A stretch of DNA of 42,548 nt from Cladosporium sp. IMV 00045 (lineage: Eukaryota; Ascomycota; Dothideomycetes; Cladosporiales; Cladosporiaceae), in the NCBI GenBank assembly GCA_001931905.2, contig MSJI02000477.1:1-42548 (forward strand). Direction: 5' to 3'. Below the pieces are notes generated by a model. That model did no database searches, was not told the origin of the DNA, and worked only from the letters and a program-made list of their open reading frames with translations. The stretch's first letter is position 1. The number at the start of each line of letters is the position of its first letter. Positions 42,325-42,548 of this stretch are shown here, piece after piece. A program made the translations under genes and the position numbers.

Positions 42325-42548
42325 ATGAGCACCCCAATGGAGAACCCGGAAATGGAGAAGACGGGCGTGCGTTTCGCCGCAGAAAACCAAGAGATTGCGC
42401 CGGAGCACAGCTTGGAGGACGTCGAACAGCTCTCCGGCGCATCTGACAGGCAGAGGAAAGACCTCAACCCAGAGGCGCAGCAGGAGTTGGCGCAATTGAA
42501 AACCACTCTGCAAAACAACATTCAGTCCTCGCGCATGCAACACCATGC
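42325..42548 (+). CDS. N-terminus of an unrecognised protein (partial, runs off the window)
   Basis: An ATG in the context CCTCACCATGAGC opens 74 codons and two bases to the window end, with no stop. The start reads MSTPMENPEMEKTGVRFAAE. It is followed by an acidic, Gln-rich, probably helical stretch with EIAPEHSLEDVEQLSGASD and LNPEAQQELAQLKTTLQNN. It looks like the disordered N-terminal part of a large regulatory protein such as a kinase or signalling factor, but nothing here identifies a family. A long CT-rich leader precedes it. Confidence 0.75.
   Translation, partial: MSTPMENPEMEKTGVRFAAENQEIAPEHSLEDVEQLSGASDRQRKDLNPEAQQELAQLKTTLQNNIQSSRMQHH

Noticed and set aside
41646..42446. 266-codon plus-strand frame at the right end
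   Set aside because: It has no ATG start, is Ser/Leu/Pro-rich because the DNA is CT-rich, and overlaps the better-supported ATG frame at 42325 in another phase.

Overview
The window reads as ordinary nuclear chromosome from a filamentous ascomycete fungus. The evidence is short introns of about 48-91 nt with GT...AG ends and CTRAC-like branch points, Kozak-type starts, CT-rich leaders, genes on both strands, and fungal forms of every recognisable protein. The class is possibly Dothideomycetes, but that is inference and the species cannot be told from the sequence. No rRNA, tRNA, CRISPR array, intact transposon or secondary-metabolite cluster was seen.

Layout, left to right. The left edge holds a probable first exon of a minus-strand gene. 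RPA2, the ssDNA-binding subunit of replication protein A (minus), and DBP10, a ribosome-biogenesis DEAD-box helicase (plus), diverge from a 301-bp promoter with a cluster of ACGCG cores. A DUF202 membrane protein (plus, four exons) converges with a DUF2306 membrane protein (minus). ALG2, an N-glycan mannosyltransferase (plus), and a PNPOx-like flavin-fold protein with a C-terminal membrane anchor (plus) follow. A 982-residue Zn2Cys6 transcription factor (minus) comes next, then about 4 kb without a recognisable gene, which holds degenerate repeats and microsatellites.

The right half carries ARP3 of the Arp2/3 complex (minus), a taspase-like threonine aspartase (plus), TFB4 of TFIIH (minus) and the cytoplasmic dynein heavy chain (plus, one uninterrupted 12,969-nt frame). 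After another 2.9 kb of mostly non-coding DNA, the first 74 codons of an unrecognised gene run off the right edge.

These are mainly unlinked housekeeping functions: replication, ribosome assembly, ER glycosylation, transcription/repair, actin nucleation and microtubule transport. I see no operon-like system and no convincing novel multi-gene system. The points most worth a second look are: the 70-codon in-frame extension after the ALG2 stop codon; a 161-codon open frame that overlaps the taspase start; the long spacer inside the taspase; the four-nucleotide first coding exon and ACGCG cluster of RPA2; the membrane-anchored PNPOx-like protein; and the decayed repeat region at about 17.5-18.7 kb.
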